64,000 nucleotides of DNA, taken from positions 1 through 64,000 of the forward strand of contig CAZODI010000013.1 in assembly GCA_964578535.1 (NCBI GenBank), written 5' to 3'. This document shows, piece by piece, positions 40,056 through 49,516 of the stretch; position 1 is the stretch's first letter; each line of letters begins with the position of its first letter. Made by a program: the position numbers and the translations under genes. The notes under the pieces are model-generated. The model saw only the letters and a program-made list of their open reading frames with translations, had not been told where the DNA came from and did no database searches. Source of the DNA: PHBD01 sp964578535. GTDB taxonomy: Bacteria; Desulfobacterota; Syntrophia; Syntrophales; PHBD01.

Positions 40056-40895
40056 TCAGTATTCCTTCGTCAGCTTGTCCAGCTCCGCCAGGGTGAACAC
40101 GGGGCCGTCCTTGCAGACGTACTTGCTGCCGACGTTGCAGCGACCGCACTTCCCGATGCCGCATTTCATCCTCATTTCGAGGGACGTGATAATGTTCTCC
40201 TTGGAGAACCCAAGATCGAAAAAGACCGGCAGGGTGAAGCGGATCATGACCGGCGGACCGCAGATGACCGTCACGGCGTTTTCCGAACTGGGGGCCACCT
40301 CCTTGCAGACCGTGGGAACGAATCCCTCCCGTCCCTTCCAGCCCGCGTCGCCCTTGTCGACGGTCACGTTCAGATCGATGTCGTCCCGCTTGGACCAGGC
40401 CTCCAACTCATCCTTGTAGATGAGGAGTCCCGGGTTGCGGGCGCCGTAAACCACGGTGATTTTGCCGAAGCGTTTCCGGTTGTCTCCATGGATCATGTAG
40501 TTGATCAGGGAGCGCAGCGTCGTGAAGGCGAATCCGCCGCCTACAATGACGATGTTCTTACCCTCCAGGAATTCGATGGGCCAGGAGTTGCCCAGGGGTC
40601 CGCGGAGCCCCATCCGGGTTCCTTCCTCCATTTCGTGGAGGGCCGACGTGACGACACCGGCCTTCTGAACCGTGAATTCGACGTATCCCTTCTGGGTGGG
40701 AGATGACGCGATTCCGATGGGGGACTCGCCCTTGCCGAAGATGGACAGCTCCCCGAACTGGCCGGGGGTGTACCGGAACTTTTCCTCGTCCTCCTTGTTG
40801 AGGAAGGCGAAGCGGAAGGTCTTGATGTCCTTGGTGTCCACCTCGGTGACAATCTTGATCACTTCCACGGGGTAGGGTACGTATGGATTCTGCAT
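40056..40895 (-). CDS. FAD/NAD(P)-binding oxidoreductase, FlxA/AsrB-like
   Basis: 279 residues. FAD-binding barrel (GQFGELSIFGKGESPIGIASSP), Rossmann part (LEGKNIVIVGGGFAFTTLRSLINYMI) and a C-terminal cluster motif (KCGIGKCGRCNVGSKYVCKDGPVF). In FlxABCD-HdrABC complexes this subunit takes electrons from NADH. The AsrB sulfite-reductase subunit is a relative, but the Hdr neighbours favour the Flx role. GGGAGAGC precedes the ATG. Confidence 0.85.
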   Translation of the reverse strand: MQNPYVPYPVEVIKIVTEVDTKDIKTFRFAFLNKEDEEKFRYTPGQFGELSIFGKGESPIGIASSPTQKGYVEFTVQKAGVVTSALHEMEEGTRMGLRGPLGNSWPIEFLEGKNIVIVGGGFAFTTLRSLINYMIHGDNRKRFGKITVVYGARNPGLLIYKDELEAWSKRDDIDLNVTVDKGDAGWKGREGFVPTVCKEVAPSSENAVTVICGPPVMIRFTLPVFFDLGFSKENIITSLEMRMKCGIGKCGRCNVGSKYVCKDGPVFTLAELDKLTKEY

Positions 40896-40910
40896 TGCGC
40901 TCTCCCGAAA

Positions 40911-41933
40911 TTATAGTTTCGAAATGTCCTCGATGATTTTCCGGATATCGATGTTGACGGGGCAGTACATCACGCATCGCCCGCAGCCCACGCAGGCAAT
41001 CGCGTCGAAATTGTCAACATAGTACTTGAACTTGTGCATGGTCCGCTGGCGCCAGCGCTCTTTCTGGCTCGGTCGCGGGTTGTGTCCTGAGGTTTCCTTC
41101 GTGAAGAGCCAGTACATGCAGGAGTCCCAGTTCCGCAGGCGCCGGCCGTCGCCGTACTTCATCTCGTCGCTGATGTCGAAGCAGTGGCAGGTGGGACACA
41201 GGTACGTACAGGTCCCGCAGGCAAGGCATTTCTGATGGATTGTGTTCCAGAAGGGATGCTCGAAGTTCACATCCAGGATCGGCTTGATCTCCTTCGCGGG
41301 GATCTTCGACGAAATGGCCTGCTCCGCCTGCGCGGCGATCTCTTCCTTCTTCTTCGCCGCCCCTTCATCCGCCTGGACATCACCGAAATACTTCAGGAGT
41401 TTTGCCCCCTTTTCGGTCACGAATTCCGCCAGGAACTGATCTCCCAGATCCGTCAGGAGAACGTCTGCCCCCTCGGACGAAACCGGGTGCCCCCCCACGG
41501 ATGTACAGAAACAGGTCGTATAGGGCGGACGGCTGCAGGCCATGGCCACGATCGTCGTCTTGTTCCGCTTGTCGATCCAGAAGGGATCTTTGTATTTTTC
41601 CTGATCGAAGAGCATGTCCAGGAGAACAAAGCTGCGGGCGTCGCAGGGGCGCACGCCGAAGAGGACGGCCTGTCCGCTGTCCGCTTCCAGGCTCGCGAAC
41701 TCCGTCCCTTTCGGGGTCCGCGTGTAGCGCATCATCACTTCCGTCCGCGGGAAAAAGAAGTTCTTCGGTGCGTTCTTGCTGTTGGAATAGGCCGTGAGGG
41801 GCTCGTCCCCTTTTTCCAGCAGCTTGAAGAGGACGTTGTCCTCCACCTTCACCGGCGCGAACACAGGTCCGTCCTCACCGATCTTCCTGATGATGCCCCC
41901 GAGGGCGTCCTTCTTGATCAACCGTTTTTCCAT
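40911..41933 (-). CDS. 4Fe-4S electron-transfer protein, FlxB/AsrA-like
   Basis: 340 residues. The N-terminal part (FGVRPCDARSFVLLDMLFDQ) has the 'RPCD' motif of AsrA/FlxB; the C-terminal ferredoxin module has CLACGTCTYLCPTCHCFD and CVGCGRCVMYCPVNIDI. It would pass electrons from the FlxA flavin to the Hdr subunits. Placed 15 bases before the FlxA-like gene. Confidence 0.84.
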   Translation of the reverse strand: MEKRLIKKDALGGIIRKIGEDGPVFAPVKVEDNVLFKLLEKGDEPLTAYSNSKNAPKNFFFPRTEVMMRYTRTPKGTEFASLEADSGQAVLFGVRPCDARSFVLLDMLFDQEKYKDPFWIDKRNKTTIVAMACSRPPYTTCFCTSVGGHPVSSEGADVLLTDLGDQFLAEFVTEKGAKLLKYFGDVQADEGAAKKKEEIAAQAEQAISSKIPAKEIKPILDVNFEHPFWNTIHQKCLACGTCTYLCPTCHCFDISDEMKYGDGRRLRNWDSCMYWLFTKETSGHNPRPSQKERWRQRTMHKFKYYVDNFDAIACVGCGRCVMYCPVNIDIRKIIEDISKL

Positions 41934-42008
41934 AACGTCCCTTTTTCTTCTGTCTGAAAGATGTTTGTCACCGCCGGTTCGCGGCGGCCGGCCGAAAGGG
42001 TCTTGTCG

Positions 42009-42860
42009 CTACAGGAGGCCCAGCCCGCTCACCAGGGGAGTCGGATCCACGTTGTGGAGCTTGAACCAGGTCGCGGGCCCCTGGAGTCCCATGGCCAGAG
42101 CCACCAGTTCTGTGAAATAGAAAACGGGCAGGCGGACATTCTCGCTGGCCCTCATGTCCAGGTTGGCCATGCAGACGGGACAGGCGGTCACGACACAGTT
42201 TGCCCCGGCTTCCCGGGCCATGGCAACCAGCTTGTCCACCATCTTGATCACGATGTCCGTCCGGCTGATGGTCAGGCTGCCGCCACAGCAGTCGGTCTTG
42301 TAGGACCAGGGACGGACGTCGGCACCCATCGTTCGCAGGATCTTGTCCAGGAGAACGGGATTTTCATAGTCGTCGAACTGGCACACTTCCGGGGGCCGCA
42401 GCAGGAGGCACCCATAATAGGAAACGGGCTTCAGGCCGGTCAGCTTCCGGGTGACCTTTCCTTCCAGGGCATCCAGCCCGATGTCCTTGCAGATGATATC
42501 GATGGGGTTGCGGACGGAAACCGTCCCCTCGACTTTGCGTCCCAGGATCTTTTCAACATCCGCCTTCAGGGCGGCATCATGCCCCAGGTGGTGCTGGGCC
42601 GACTTGAAGCGGTTGAAGCAGGCGGCACAGGGGACCATGACCTCCTTGACATCCGATTTCTCGACAGCCGCCAGGTTCCGGGCGGGAAGAGCCACGGACA
42701 GCCTGAAATTCGTGGCGTGGGCCGATGTCGCCCCGCAGCAGGACCAGTCCTCCACTTCCTTCAACTCGATCCCGAGGGCCCGACTGACCGCCTTGACGGA
42801 CTGGTCATATTCCTTCGCCGTCCCGTGGAGGGAACATCCCGGATAATATTGAACTTTCAA
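42009..42860 (-). CDS. hdrB: Heterodisulfide reductase subunit B-like (HdrB)
   Basis: 283 residues with two CCG domains, each providing cysteines for the unusual non-cubane iron-sulfur clusters: C9, CCG at 41-42 and CAAC at 78-81; then GC at 153, TDCCGGS and CPVC. These motifs are intact, implying real disulfide or thiol chemistry. Begins with TTG (42858-42860) with a perfectly spaced AAGGAGG; no ATG gives the full first CCG domain. Confidence 0.9.
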   Translation of the reverse strand: MKVQYYPGCSLHGTAKEYDQSVKAVSRALGIELKEVEDWSCCGATSAHATNFRLSVALPARNLAAVEKSDVKEVMVPCAACFNRFKSAQHHLGHDAALKADVEKILGRKVEGTVSVRNPIDIICKDIGLDALEGKVTRKLTGLKPVSYYGCLLLRPPEVCQFDDYENPVLLDKILRTMGADVRPWSYKTDCCGGSLTISRTDIVIKMVDKLVAMAREAGANCVVTACPVCMANLDMRASENVRLPVFYFTELVALAMGLQGPATWFKLHNVDPTPLVSGLGLL

Positions 42861-42889
42861 CGCGTGCCTCCTTCAGGTGGACTGTTGCA

Positions 42890-43417
42890 TCAGGCATTCT
42901 TCGTCTTGTCGAAGATGCCCCGCACGGACTGGATATCCTTTGTCTTGGGAGAAATAAGGGCGAGCTTCCCTTTCATGAACATGCTCAACCCCATCGCGGC
43001 ATCCGAGAAGAGATCTCCCGACTTGAGCTTGTAGTTGACCGTCATCATCGTCTCGTTGATGCGGCCGTTGGAACGGATGTTCGCCAGGAAGGCCTCGTGG
43101 AAATGGAGAACGTTCTTCTCCCGGGCTCCGACACCGGAGACGATGGCCATCTCACGGAGGGCGTCCATCATGCGGGCAATGTCCACCTCGTTCGGGCAGC
43201 GGGTGATGCAGGTCTCGCAGGAGGCGCACAGCCAGATGGTGGAACTGCCCAGAACCTTGTCCTTCATCCCCAGCTGGATCATCTTGATGATCTTGTTGGG
43301 GTTGTATTCCATGACGGAGGCCAGGGGGCAGCCGGCGGTGCATTTCCGGCAGTGGTAGCATCGCTGGATCGGAACGCCGTTTATTCTTTCGTTCACTTCA
43401 TCGAGAAATGTCTTCAT
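42890..43417 (-). CDS. hdrC: Heterodisulfide reductase subunit C-like (HdrC)
   Basis: 175 residues. Two [4Fe-4S] motifs (CYHCRKCTAGCPLA and CASCETCITRCPNE) relay electrons from HdrA to HdrB. The start MKTFLDEVNERI at 43415-43417 has GGAGAGGAC directly upstream and gives the usual length; an in-frame ATG at 43489 would add 24 residues of atypical sequence. It precedes hdrB by 29 bases. Confidence 0.88.
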   Translation of the reverse strand: MKTFLDEVNERINGVPIQRCYHCRKCTAGCPLASVMEYNPNKIIKMIQLGMKDKVLGSSTIWLCASCETCITRCPNEVDIARMMDALREMAIVSGVGAREKNVLHFHEAFLANIRSNGRINETMMTVNYKLKSGDLFSDAAMGLSMFMKGKLALISPKTKDIQSVRGIFDKTKNA

Positions 43418-43493
43418 GTCCTCTCCGTTCGTCTCGCTATCTTCGGTCAGCGGCCAGCACCCGAAGGATTTGACCAGTACCTTGCTCATTTCT

Positions 43494-44501
43494 CTACGGG
43501 TTGAAGATAAAATCGTCCTTGTCGTTTTCGCTGTAGGCCGACAGCGGCGGGACATCTTCCATCGAGGAGCCGGCCCGGTTGTTGAACATCTCCAGGCAGT
43601 CCTTGTCGAGCTTCTTGAGGAACTTTCTCAAGTCCACCCCCATGGGGCAGACGGACACACAGGAGCCGCAGTCCACGCAGCGCCCAACCATGTGGAAGAG
43701 GCGCATGAACTGGAAGACCTGGGTGTCGGTGGCGTCCTCGCCGATGCCGACCCATTGAGGCTGGCTCTGGTCCTGGAAGCAGATGGCGCAGTAGCAGGAA
43801 GGACAGGCCTGGCGGCAGGCATAGCAGCGGATGCACTTGGCCATTTCCTTCGTGAAATAGGCCCAGCGCTCTTCGATCGGCAGGTTCTCGAAGGCCGTCA
43901 CCTCATCATATTCCCGGTCTGCATCCATGGGCGGGGCCTTCTCTCCAAGCATCACGTCCGAGATCACCGGATTGTTGAAGCGGCAGGTAAGGCAGCAGTC
44001 CGCCAGGGCGTCCTTCAGGGCGAGCTTCTTATCGCCGGCGGCGGTTTTCACGGTGATGGAGTCACCCGACACCGCCGCATCGAGGACCTCTTCCCCTCCC
44101 AGGGCGGCGGAGAATTTCTTGCGCTCGATATAACCTGTGCAGGGCACGCCAAGGACCACGACCTCGTCCCGCTCATACTGCCTTTCCTGAAGACACAGGA
44201 CAATCGACCGGGTCGTACACCCCCGGGCCACGACACCGACGACCTTTTTCTTTCGGTCCTCCGGCTTGACCCGCTTCTGTGCGTTGCGGTGCTGGGAGAT
44301 CAGGTCGTGGACGAACTTGGCGAGGTTCTGGGTGCAGAAGGAGTTCCACACCAGCTTCTGGGCTTCTTCCGGGAGGGTAATGAAGCAGGGGGTCGCCGTT
44401 GCGGGCAGTGTTCCCGCTTCGTAGCCGACGATGACATCCACCTTCTTCTCCTCCAGGAGCCTGCCTGCCTCTTCCCGCAGCTTTTTCTGAATGTTTTCCA
44501 C
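43494..44501 (-). CDS. 4Fe-4S electron-transfer protein with F420-hydrogenase-beta-like N domain
   Basis: 335 residues, related to FlxB-type or coenzyme F420 hydrogenase beta-type proteins. The N half has IVGYEAGTLPATATPCF and KKVVGVVARGCTTRSIV; the C half has CLTC, CIRCYACRQACPSCYCAICF and CVDCGSCVSVCPMGVDLRKFL, enough for several clusters. Starts with GTG (44499-44501). A second FlxB-type protein next to FlxB-like at 40911 is unusual; it may be an extra electron entry or exit. Confidence 0.8.
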   Translation of the reverse strand: MENIQKKLREEAGRLLEEKKVDVIVGYEAGTLPATATPCFITLPEEAQKLVWNSFCTQNLAKFVHDLISQHRNAQKRVKPEDRKKKVVGVVARGCTTRSIVLCLQERQYERDEVVVLGVPCTGYIERKKFSAALGGEEVLDAAVSGDSITVKTAAGDKKLALKDALADCCLTCRFNNPVISDVMLGEKAPPMDADREYDEVTAFENLPIEERWAYFTKEMAKCIRCYACRQACPSCYCAICFQDQSQPQWVGIGEDATDTQVFQFMRLFHMVGRCVDCGSCVSVCPMGVDLRKFLKKLDKDCLEMFNNRAGSSMEDVPPLSAYSENDKDDFIFNP

Positions 44502-44613
44502 TTTGTTCGAGTCCTCGTCTTCGAGTTATATACGAAATGATGCCTGGCACCCTGCGCCCCGCCCAACCGTTCCGGTTATGGATCTCCAGATCGTCCGGGA
44601 CGGCCCGCGCGGC

Positions 44614-45051
44614 TCAGAGTTTCTTCACCAGCTTGTTCGCTGGGCCGAGGGCGGTCACCCGCTCCGTCACTCCCTTGATGACCTTGGCGAATCGCTCCCC
44701 TTCGGAGGCGGACACCCAGGTAAAGATCGTCCGGTCTCCCTCCACGCCGATGTAGGAAAGGAAACGTTTCAGCGCGGCGAATTTCCGCCGGGCCGAGAGG
44801 TTGCCCGTCAGGTAGTGGCATTCCCCAGGGTGGCAGCCGGAAATCAGGACGCCGTCGGCCCCTTCCTGGAGGGCCTTCACGACGTAAAAGGGATTGATCC
44901 GTCCCGTGCAGGGGACGCGGATGATGCGAACGTTCGGGGGATACTGGATCCGGCTGATCCCGGCCAGGTCCGCCCCGGCGTAGGTGCACCAGTTGCAGAC
45001 GATGGCCACGATTTTCGGCTCCCAGTTTCCCTTGGCTTCTTGTCCAGACAT
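44614..45051 (-). CDS. mvhD: MvhD-like delta subunit
   Basis: 145 residues. KIVAIVCNWCTYAGADLAGISRIQYPPNVRIIRVPCTGRINP and GADGVLISGCHPGECHYLTGN are the MvhD signature cysteines for a [2Fe-2S] cluster. MvhD connects an electron donor to HdrA in methanogens and in Hdr complexes of anaerobes. Start at 45049-45051 with GGAG five to six bases upstream; a longer TTG start was rejected. Confidence 0.9.
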   Translation of the reverse strand: MSGQEAKGNWEPKIVAIVCNWCTYAGADLAGISRIQYPPNVRIIRVPCTGRINPFYVVKALQEGADGVLISGCHPGECHYLTGNLSARRKFAALKRFLSYIGVEGDRTIFTWVSASEGERFAKVIKGVTERVTALGPANKLVKKL

Positions 45052-45091
45052 ATCGGCTCCGTTTCTCTTGGAATTCAATCCTTGCTTCGCG

Positions 45092-48000
45092 CTACATGGC
45101 GGAGATCTGCGCCAGCACCTCTTCGTTGTTGAAGCCGTTCAGGTCCACGGCGTTCATGCGACAGGAGGCTGTGCAGACCCCGCAGCCCTTGCAGAGCACG
45201 GTGTTGACCACCGCGCACCCCTCGGCGAGGTCCACGGCAATGGCTCTGAAGGGGCAGTTGACCTCGCAGAGCCCGCAGGCGGCGCACCGTTCCTTGTTGA
45301 CATAGGCCGTCTTGCCCTCGGCTTCGATGAAGTCCTTCGTGAGGATCGTGCAGGCCCGGGAGACTGCCGCGTTGGCCTGGACGATGGAGTCCTCGCTCAA
45401 CTTCGGCGCGTGGGACATACCGCACATGAAGACGCCGTCGGTGGCGAAATCGACCGGACGGAGCTTCACGTGGGCCTCCAGGAAGAACCCGTCCTGGTTG
45501 GTCGGCACCTTCAGCATCTTTCCGATTTCCTCGTTCTCCGGGTTCGGAACCGTGCCGACGCTGAGGGCCAGGAGATCCGTCTTCAACTCCACCGTCTCGT
45601 TGAGGATGGGATCGAGCAGACGGATCACCACCTTGTCACCCTCGGTCCTGATCTCGGGTTTCCGGTCCTCATCATAGCGGACGAACTTGACGTTCAGCTC
45701 CCGGGCCTTCTTGTAGTAGTCCTCCTTGAGGCCGAAGGTCCGGATGTCGCGATAGAGAATCGTGATGTCCTTCTCCGGGTCCGCTTCCTTGAGCTTCAGG
45801 GCGTTCTTGATCGCCTCGGAGCAGCAGTAGCGGCTGCAGTAAGGCCGCTCGGGGATGCGGGAACCTACGCACTGGATCATGGTGACGCTCTTGGCCGCCG
45901 CCGCCTTGGCATCCTTCTCGGCGATCAGCTTCTCCAGCTCCCGCTGGGTCAGGACGCGGTCCGACTGGCCGTAGAGGTACTCTTTCGTCTCCAGCTCGTA
46001 CCCGCCGGTGGCCACGATGACCACTCCGTGCTCGAACTGCTCTTCCCCGTCCTTCGTCTTGACGGTGGTCTTGTAGTTGCCGATGAAGCCCTCAATCTTC
46101 CCGATTTCCGCTCCCGTGAAGACCGTGATCAGGTCACTCTTCTTCACGCGATCGATCAGGCCCGCCAGGTGCTTCTTCGTATCCAGGCCTTCGAGGGTAA
46201 AGTAAAGGTTTGCATAGTTGCCGCCGAGGGACGGCTTCTTCTCGACGACGTAGGACTTGAATCCCTGGTCCGCGAAGGAGAGGGCCGCCGTGATGCCCGC
46301 CAGCCCGCCGCCGATGATCAGGACGTTCTTGTTGACGTTCAGCTGACCCGGCTTCAGGGGCTTCAGGAACTGGGCCTTGGCGATGGACATCCTCACCAGG
46401 TCCTTGGCCTTCTCGGTGGCCGCCTCGGGCTCGTGCATGTGAACCCACGAATCCTGGTCCCGGATGTTCGCCATCTCGAAGAGGTAGCGGTTGAGTCCCG
46501 CCTTCTCGCAGTTCTCCTGGAAGAGCCCCTCGTGGGTCCGGGGGGAGCAGGAGGCAACGACGACGCGGGTCAGGTTTTGCTCCTTGATGACCTCGCCCAT
46601 TTTCACGGCTGTATCCTGGGAGCAGGTGAAGAGATTGTCCGTGGCAAAGACCACATTGGGCAGGCTCTTGGCATACTCGACGACCTCCGGAACATTGACC
46701 ACGCCGCCGATGTTGATGCCGCAGTGGCAGACAAAAACGCCCGTTCGGGGGCCGACCCCGCGGATGTCCGACTCCAGGGGCAGTTCCTCTTCGGTGATCA
46801 TCGTACCCCGGCGCTCCGACAGGAGGCCGGCGGCGCAGGCCGCGGCGCTTGACGCCTCCATGACCGTCTCGGGAATGTCCTTGGGCCCGCCGAAGGCGCC
46901 ACAGACGAAGACACCGCTCCGGCTGGTCTGAACGGGGTTTTCGAGGGCGGTCTGGCAAAAGCCGTGCTCTTCAAGATTGATTCCCAGAGCCTTGGCAAGT
47001 TTCGCTGCCTCCGGGGGAGGCGTCAGACCGACCGAGAGGACCACCATTTCAAACTCTTCCTCGACGAGCTTGCCGTCCTCGGTCACGTATTTGATCAGCA
47101 GGTTCTTGGACTGCTGGAGCTCCTTCACGCTGGAGGGCATGGAGCGGACGTAACGGATCCCGTACTCGTTCTTCGCCCGGTTGACGAACCGGTCGAAATC
47201 CTTGCCGTGGGCCCGGATGTCCATGAAGAAGATGGTCGGCTCCAGGTCCTTGGCGTGCTCTTTGCCGATGATGGCTTCTTTCGTGGCATACATGCAGCAC
47301 ACGGAGGAGCACCAGCTGTTGCCGCAGGAGGTGTCCCGGGAGCCCACGCACTGGATGAAGGCGATCTTCCGGGGCTCCTTGCCGTCGGAGATGCGCTGGA
47401 CGTGTCCGAAATATGGACCCGACGCGGAGAGGATGCGCTCGAACTGGATCGCCGTCACAACGTTGGCGTAGGTACCGAAGCCATATTCGCCGCGGACGGA
47501 TGCGTCGAAGGTCTCGAAGCCCGGAGCGGCGATGACGGCGCCGACCTCGATGGTCTCTTCCTCGAAGGTATCGTCATGGTTGATCGCCTTCGCGATGCAG
47601 GCATCGACGCACTGATAGCACTCGGAGCAGATGCCGCAGGCCAGGCAGCGCTGGGCCTCGCGGACGGCCTCTTCCTCGCCGAAGCCGATGCCGACTTCCT
47701 GGAAGGTCGTCCTCCGTTCGTCCGGTTTCATGTGCGGATACTTCGCCCTGGGAGCCTTCGGAACGGCGCTCACGTCGGCCTTGTCGGCCAGATTCTTCGT
47801 CCAGTCCTTCGCCCGGCCCGCCGCCATGTCCTCGCCCTGGAGATACCGGTCGATGGACACGGCCGCTTCCTTTCCGGCGAAGACGGCCTTGACGACCGTC
47901 TGGGGACCCGTGACCACGTCGCCGCCGGCGAAGACGCCGGGGACGTTCGTCGCGAAGGTAACCGCGTCGACGTCGAAATTCTTCCACTTGTTGATGGAGA

Positions 48001-49516
48001 TGCCGCTCTCGGCGGGTACGAAATCAAGGTCCGCCTCCTGGCCGATGGCCGGGATCAGGGCGTCGCAGGGAACGACGAACTCGGAGCCCTTGATCTCGAT
48101 GGGACGGCGGCGGCCGCTGGCGTCGGGCTCGCCCAGCTCCATCCGGGTGCACTCGATGCCCGTCACCTTTCCGTTCTCCCCGACAACCCGCTTGGGGGCC
48201 ACGAGGAACTCCATCTTGATGCCCTCTTCCAGGGCCTCCTCGATCTCCTCCGGAGAGGCGGGCATTTCGGCCCGGGACCGGCGGTAGAGGATGAAGACGT
48301 CTTTCGAGCCCGTGCGGATGGCCGTCCGGACGGCGTCCATGGCCACGTTCCCGCCGCCGACGACGGCAACCTTGTCGCCCAGGAAGACCTTCTCGCCCAG
48401 GTTCACCCGTTTCAGGTAATCCACGCCGTGGATGACGCCCTGCATGTCCTCCCCGGGGATGTTCAGCTTGCTGCTGTTGACGGTGCCGCAGCCGATGAAG
48501 ACGGCATCGAAATCCTTCTGGAGTTGGGCGAAGGGGAGATCCTTGCCAACAGGCTTGTTCAGGTGAATCTTGACTCCCAGGTCCTCGATGACCTTGATCT
48601 CGGCCTTCAGGACGTCCTTGGGGAGGCGGTACTCGGGAATGCCGACCGCCAGCCAGCCGCCCGCCACGGGCAGGGACTCGAAGACCTCGCAGTCGTAGCC
48701 TTCGGCAGCCAGGTAGTAGGCGCAGGTGAGGCCCGCCGGACCGGCGCCGACGATGGCCACCTTCTTCCCCTTGCTCTCCTTCTTCTCGGGGATGTAGCGG
48801 GTCTCGTCCTTCAGGTCCAGGTCGGCGACGAAGCGCTTCAGGTGCATGATGTCGATGGGCTCGTCCACCTTGCCGCGCATGCAGGCCGTCTCGCAGGGGT
48901 GGTTGCAGACCCGGCCGCATACGATGGGGAACGGGTTGTCCTTCTTGATGAGCTTCAGGGCTTCCTTGAATTTCCCCGTGGCGATGAGGGCGACATACCC
49001 CTGGACGCTGATGTGGGTCGGGCAGCTCGCCTTGCAGGGGGAGGTGCCGAGCTTGTCGATGGCGAAGCCGCTGGGAATGGCCTGGGGGAAATGCCGGTAG
49101 GTGGCCTTCCGCTCGCTCAGGTTCTCGTTGAAGTCGGAGGGTACCGAGATGGGGCAGACGTTGGCGCAGTCGCCGCAGCCGGTGCACTTGGAGAGGTCGA
49201 TGAAGCGCGGCGCCTTCGTCATCCGGACCTTGAAGCGGCCCGGCTCGCCCTCGACGGATTCCACGGTCCGCCGGGTGAGGATCTCCACGTTGGGATGGCG
49301 GCCTACTTCTACCAGTTTCGGGGAGAGGATGCAGGCGGAACAGTCGTTGGTGGGAAAGGTCTTGTCCAGCTGCGCCATGACGCCGCCGATGCTGATCCCT
49401 TTTTCCACCAGGTAAACCTTCAAGCCTGAGTTCGCCAGATCCAGGGACGCCTGAATGCCGGCGATACCGGATCCCACCACCATGACCGCACCGATTTTTT
49501 CATTTGATTGAGCCAC
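45092..49516 (-). CDS. Giant HdrA-GltD-HdrA fusion flavoprotein (HdrL-type)
   Basis: 1474 residues. HdrA N part 1-150: FAD motif GSGIAG (15-20), cluster C111/114/117/121. GltD/NfnB-like insert about 155-600: cysteines 161-212, FAD GAGPAG (257-262), NADPH GGGNVA (387-392). Cysteine cluster 624-640, then the rest of HdrA unit one with the C723...C740-C741 signature. Second HdrA about 925-1474: HCG (931-933), GGGLAG (1069-1074), C1216...C1231-C1232, and a two-cluster ferredoxin end (1411-1421, 1442-1452). Starts with GTG; GAGGTGG upstream. Likely the bifurcating core of the complex, taking NAD(P)H through the inserted domain. Similar fusions are known in sulfate reducers as HdrL. Confidence 0.88.
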   Translation of the reverse strand: MAQSNEKIGAVMVVGSGIAGIQASLDLANSGLKVYLVEKGISIGGVMAQLDKTFPTNDCSACILSPKLVEVGRHPNVEILTRRTVESVEGEPGRFKVRMTKAPRFIDLSKCTGCGDCANVCPISVPSDFNENLSERKATYRHFPQAIPSGFAIDKLGTSPCKASCPTHISVQGYVALIATGKFKEALKLIKKDNPFPIVCGRVCNHPCETACMRGKVDEPIDIMHLKRFVADLDLKDETRYIPEKKESKGKKVAIVGAGPAGLTCAYYLAAEGYDCEVFESLPVAGGWLAVGIPEYRLPKDVLKAEIKVIEDLGVKIHLNKPVGKDLPFAQLQKDFDAVFIGCGTVNSSKLNIPGEDMQGVIHGVDYLKRVNLGEKVFLGDKVAVVGGGNVAMDAVRTAIRTGSKDVFILYRRSRAEMPASPEEIEEALEEGIKMEFLVAPKRVVGENGKVTGIECTRMELGEPDASGRRRPIEIKGSEFVVPCDALIPAIGQEADLDFVPAESGISINKWKNFDVDAVTFATNVPGVFAGGDVVTGPQTVVKAVFAGKEAAVSIDRYLQGEDMAAGRAKDWTKNLADKADVSAVPKAPRAKYPHMKPDERRTTFQEVGIGFGEEEAVREAQRCLACGICSECYQCVDACIAKAINHDDTFEEETIEVGAVIAAPGFETFDASVRGEYGFGTYANVVTAIQFERILSASGPYFGHVQRISDGKEPRKIAFIQCVGSRDTSCGNSWCSSVCCMYATKEAIIGKEHAKDLEPTIFFMDIRAHGKDFDRFVNRAKNEYGIRYVRSMPSSVKELQQSKNLLIKYVTEDGKLVEEEFEMVVLSVGLTPPPEAAKLAKALGINLEEHGFCQTALENPVQTSRSGVFVCGAFGGPKDIPETVMEASSAAACAAGLLSERRGTMITEEELPLESDIRGVGPRTGVFVCHCGINIGGVVNVPEVVEYAKSLPNVVFATDNLFTCSQDTAVKMGEVIKEQNLTRVVVASCSPRTHEGLFQENCEKAGLNRYLFEMANIRDQDSWVHMHEPEAATEKAKDLVRMSIAKAQFLKPLKPGQLNVNKNVLIIGGGLAGITAALSFADQGFKSYVVEKKPSLGGNYANLYFTLEGLDTKKHLAGLIDRVKKSDLITVFTGAEIGKIEGFIGNYKTTVKTKDGEEQFEHGVVIVATGGYELETKEYLYGQSDRVLTQRELEKLIAEKDAKAAAAKSVTMIQCVGSRIPERPYCSRYCCSEAIKNALKLKEADPEKDITILYRDIRTFGLKEDYYKKARELNVKFVRYDEDRKPEIRTEGDKVVIRLLDPILNETVELKTDLLALSVGTVPNPENEEIGKMLKVPTNQDGFFLEAHVKLRPVDFATDGVFMCGMSHAPKLSEDSIVQANAAVSRACTILTKDFIEAEGKTAYVNKERCAACGLCEVNCPFRAIAVDLAEGCAVVNTVLCKGCGVCTASCRMNAVDLNGFNNEEVLAQISAM

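Noticed and set aside
41971..41987. CCGCCG-GTTCG-CGGCGG hairpin as a terminator between hdrB and the FlxB-like gene
   Set aside because: No T-run follows on the minus strand; likely incidental in GC-rich sequence.
46964..49429. An 821-codon open frame opposite the HdrA fusion
   Set aside because: It is an antisense shadow: very Asp/Gly/Leu/Val-rich, no recognisable domain, and it fully overlaps a gene with clear cofactor motifs. High GC keeps stop codons rare on the opposite strand.
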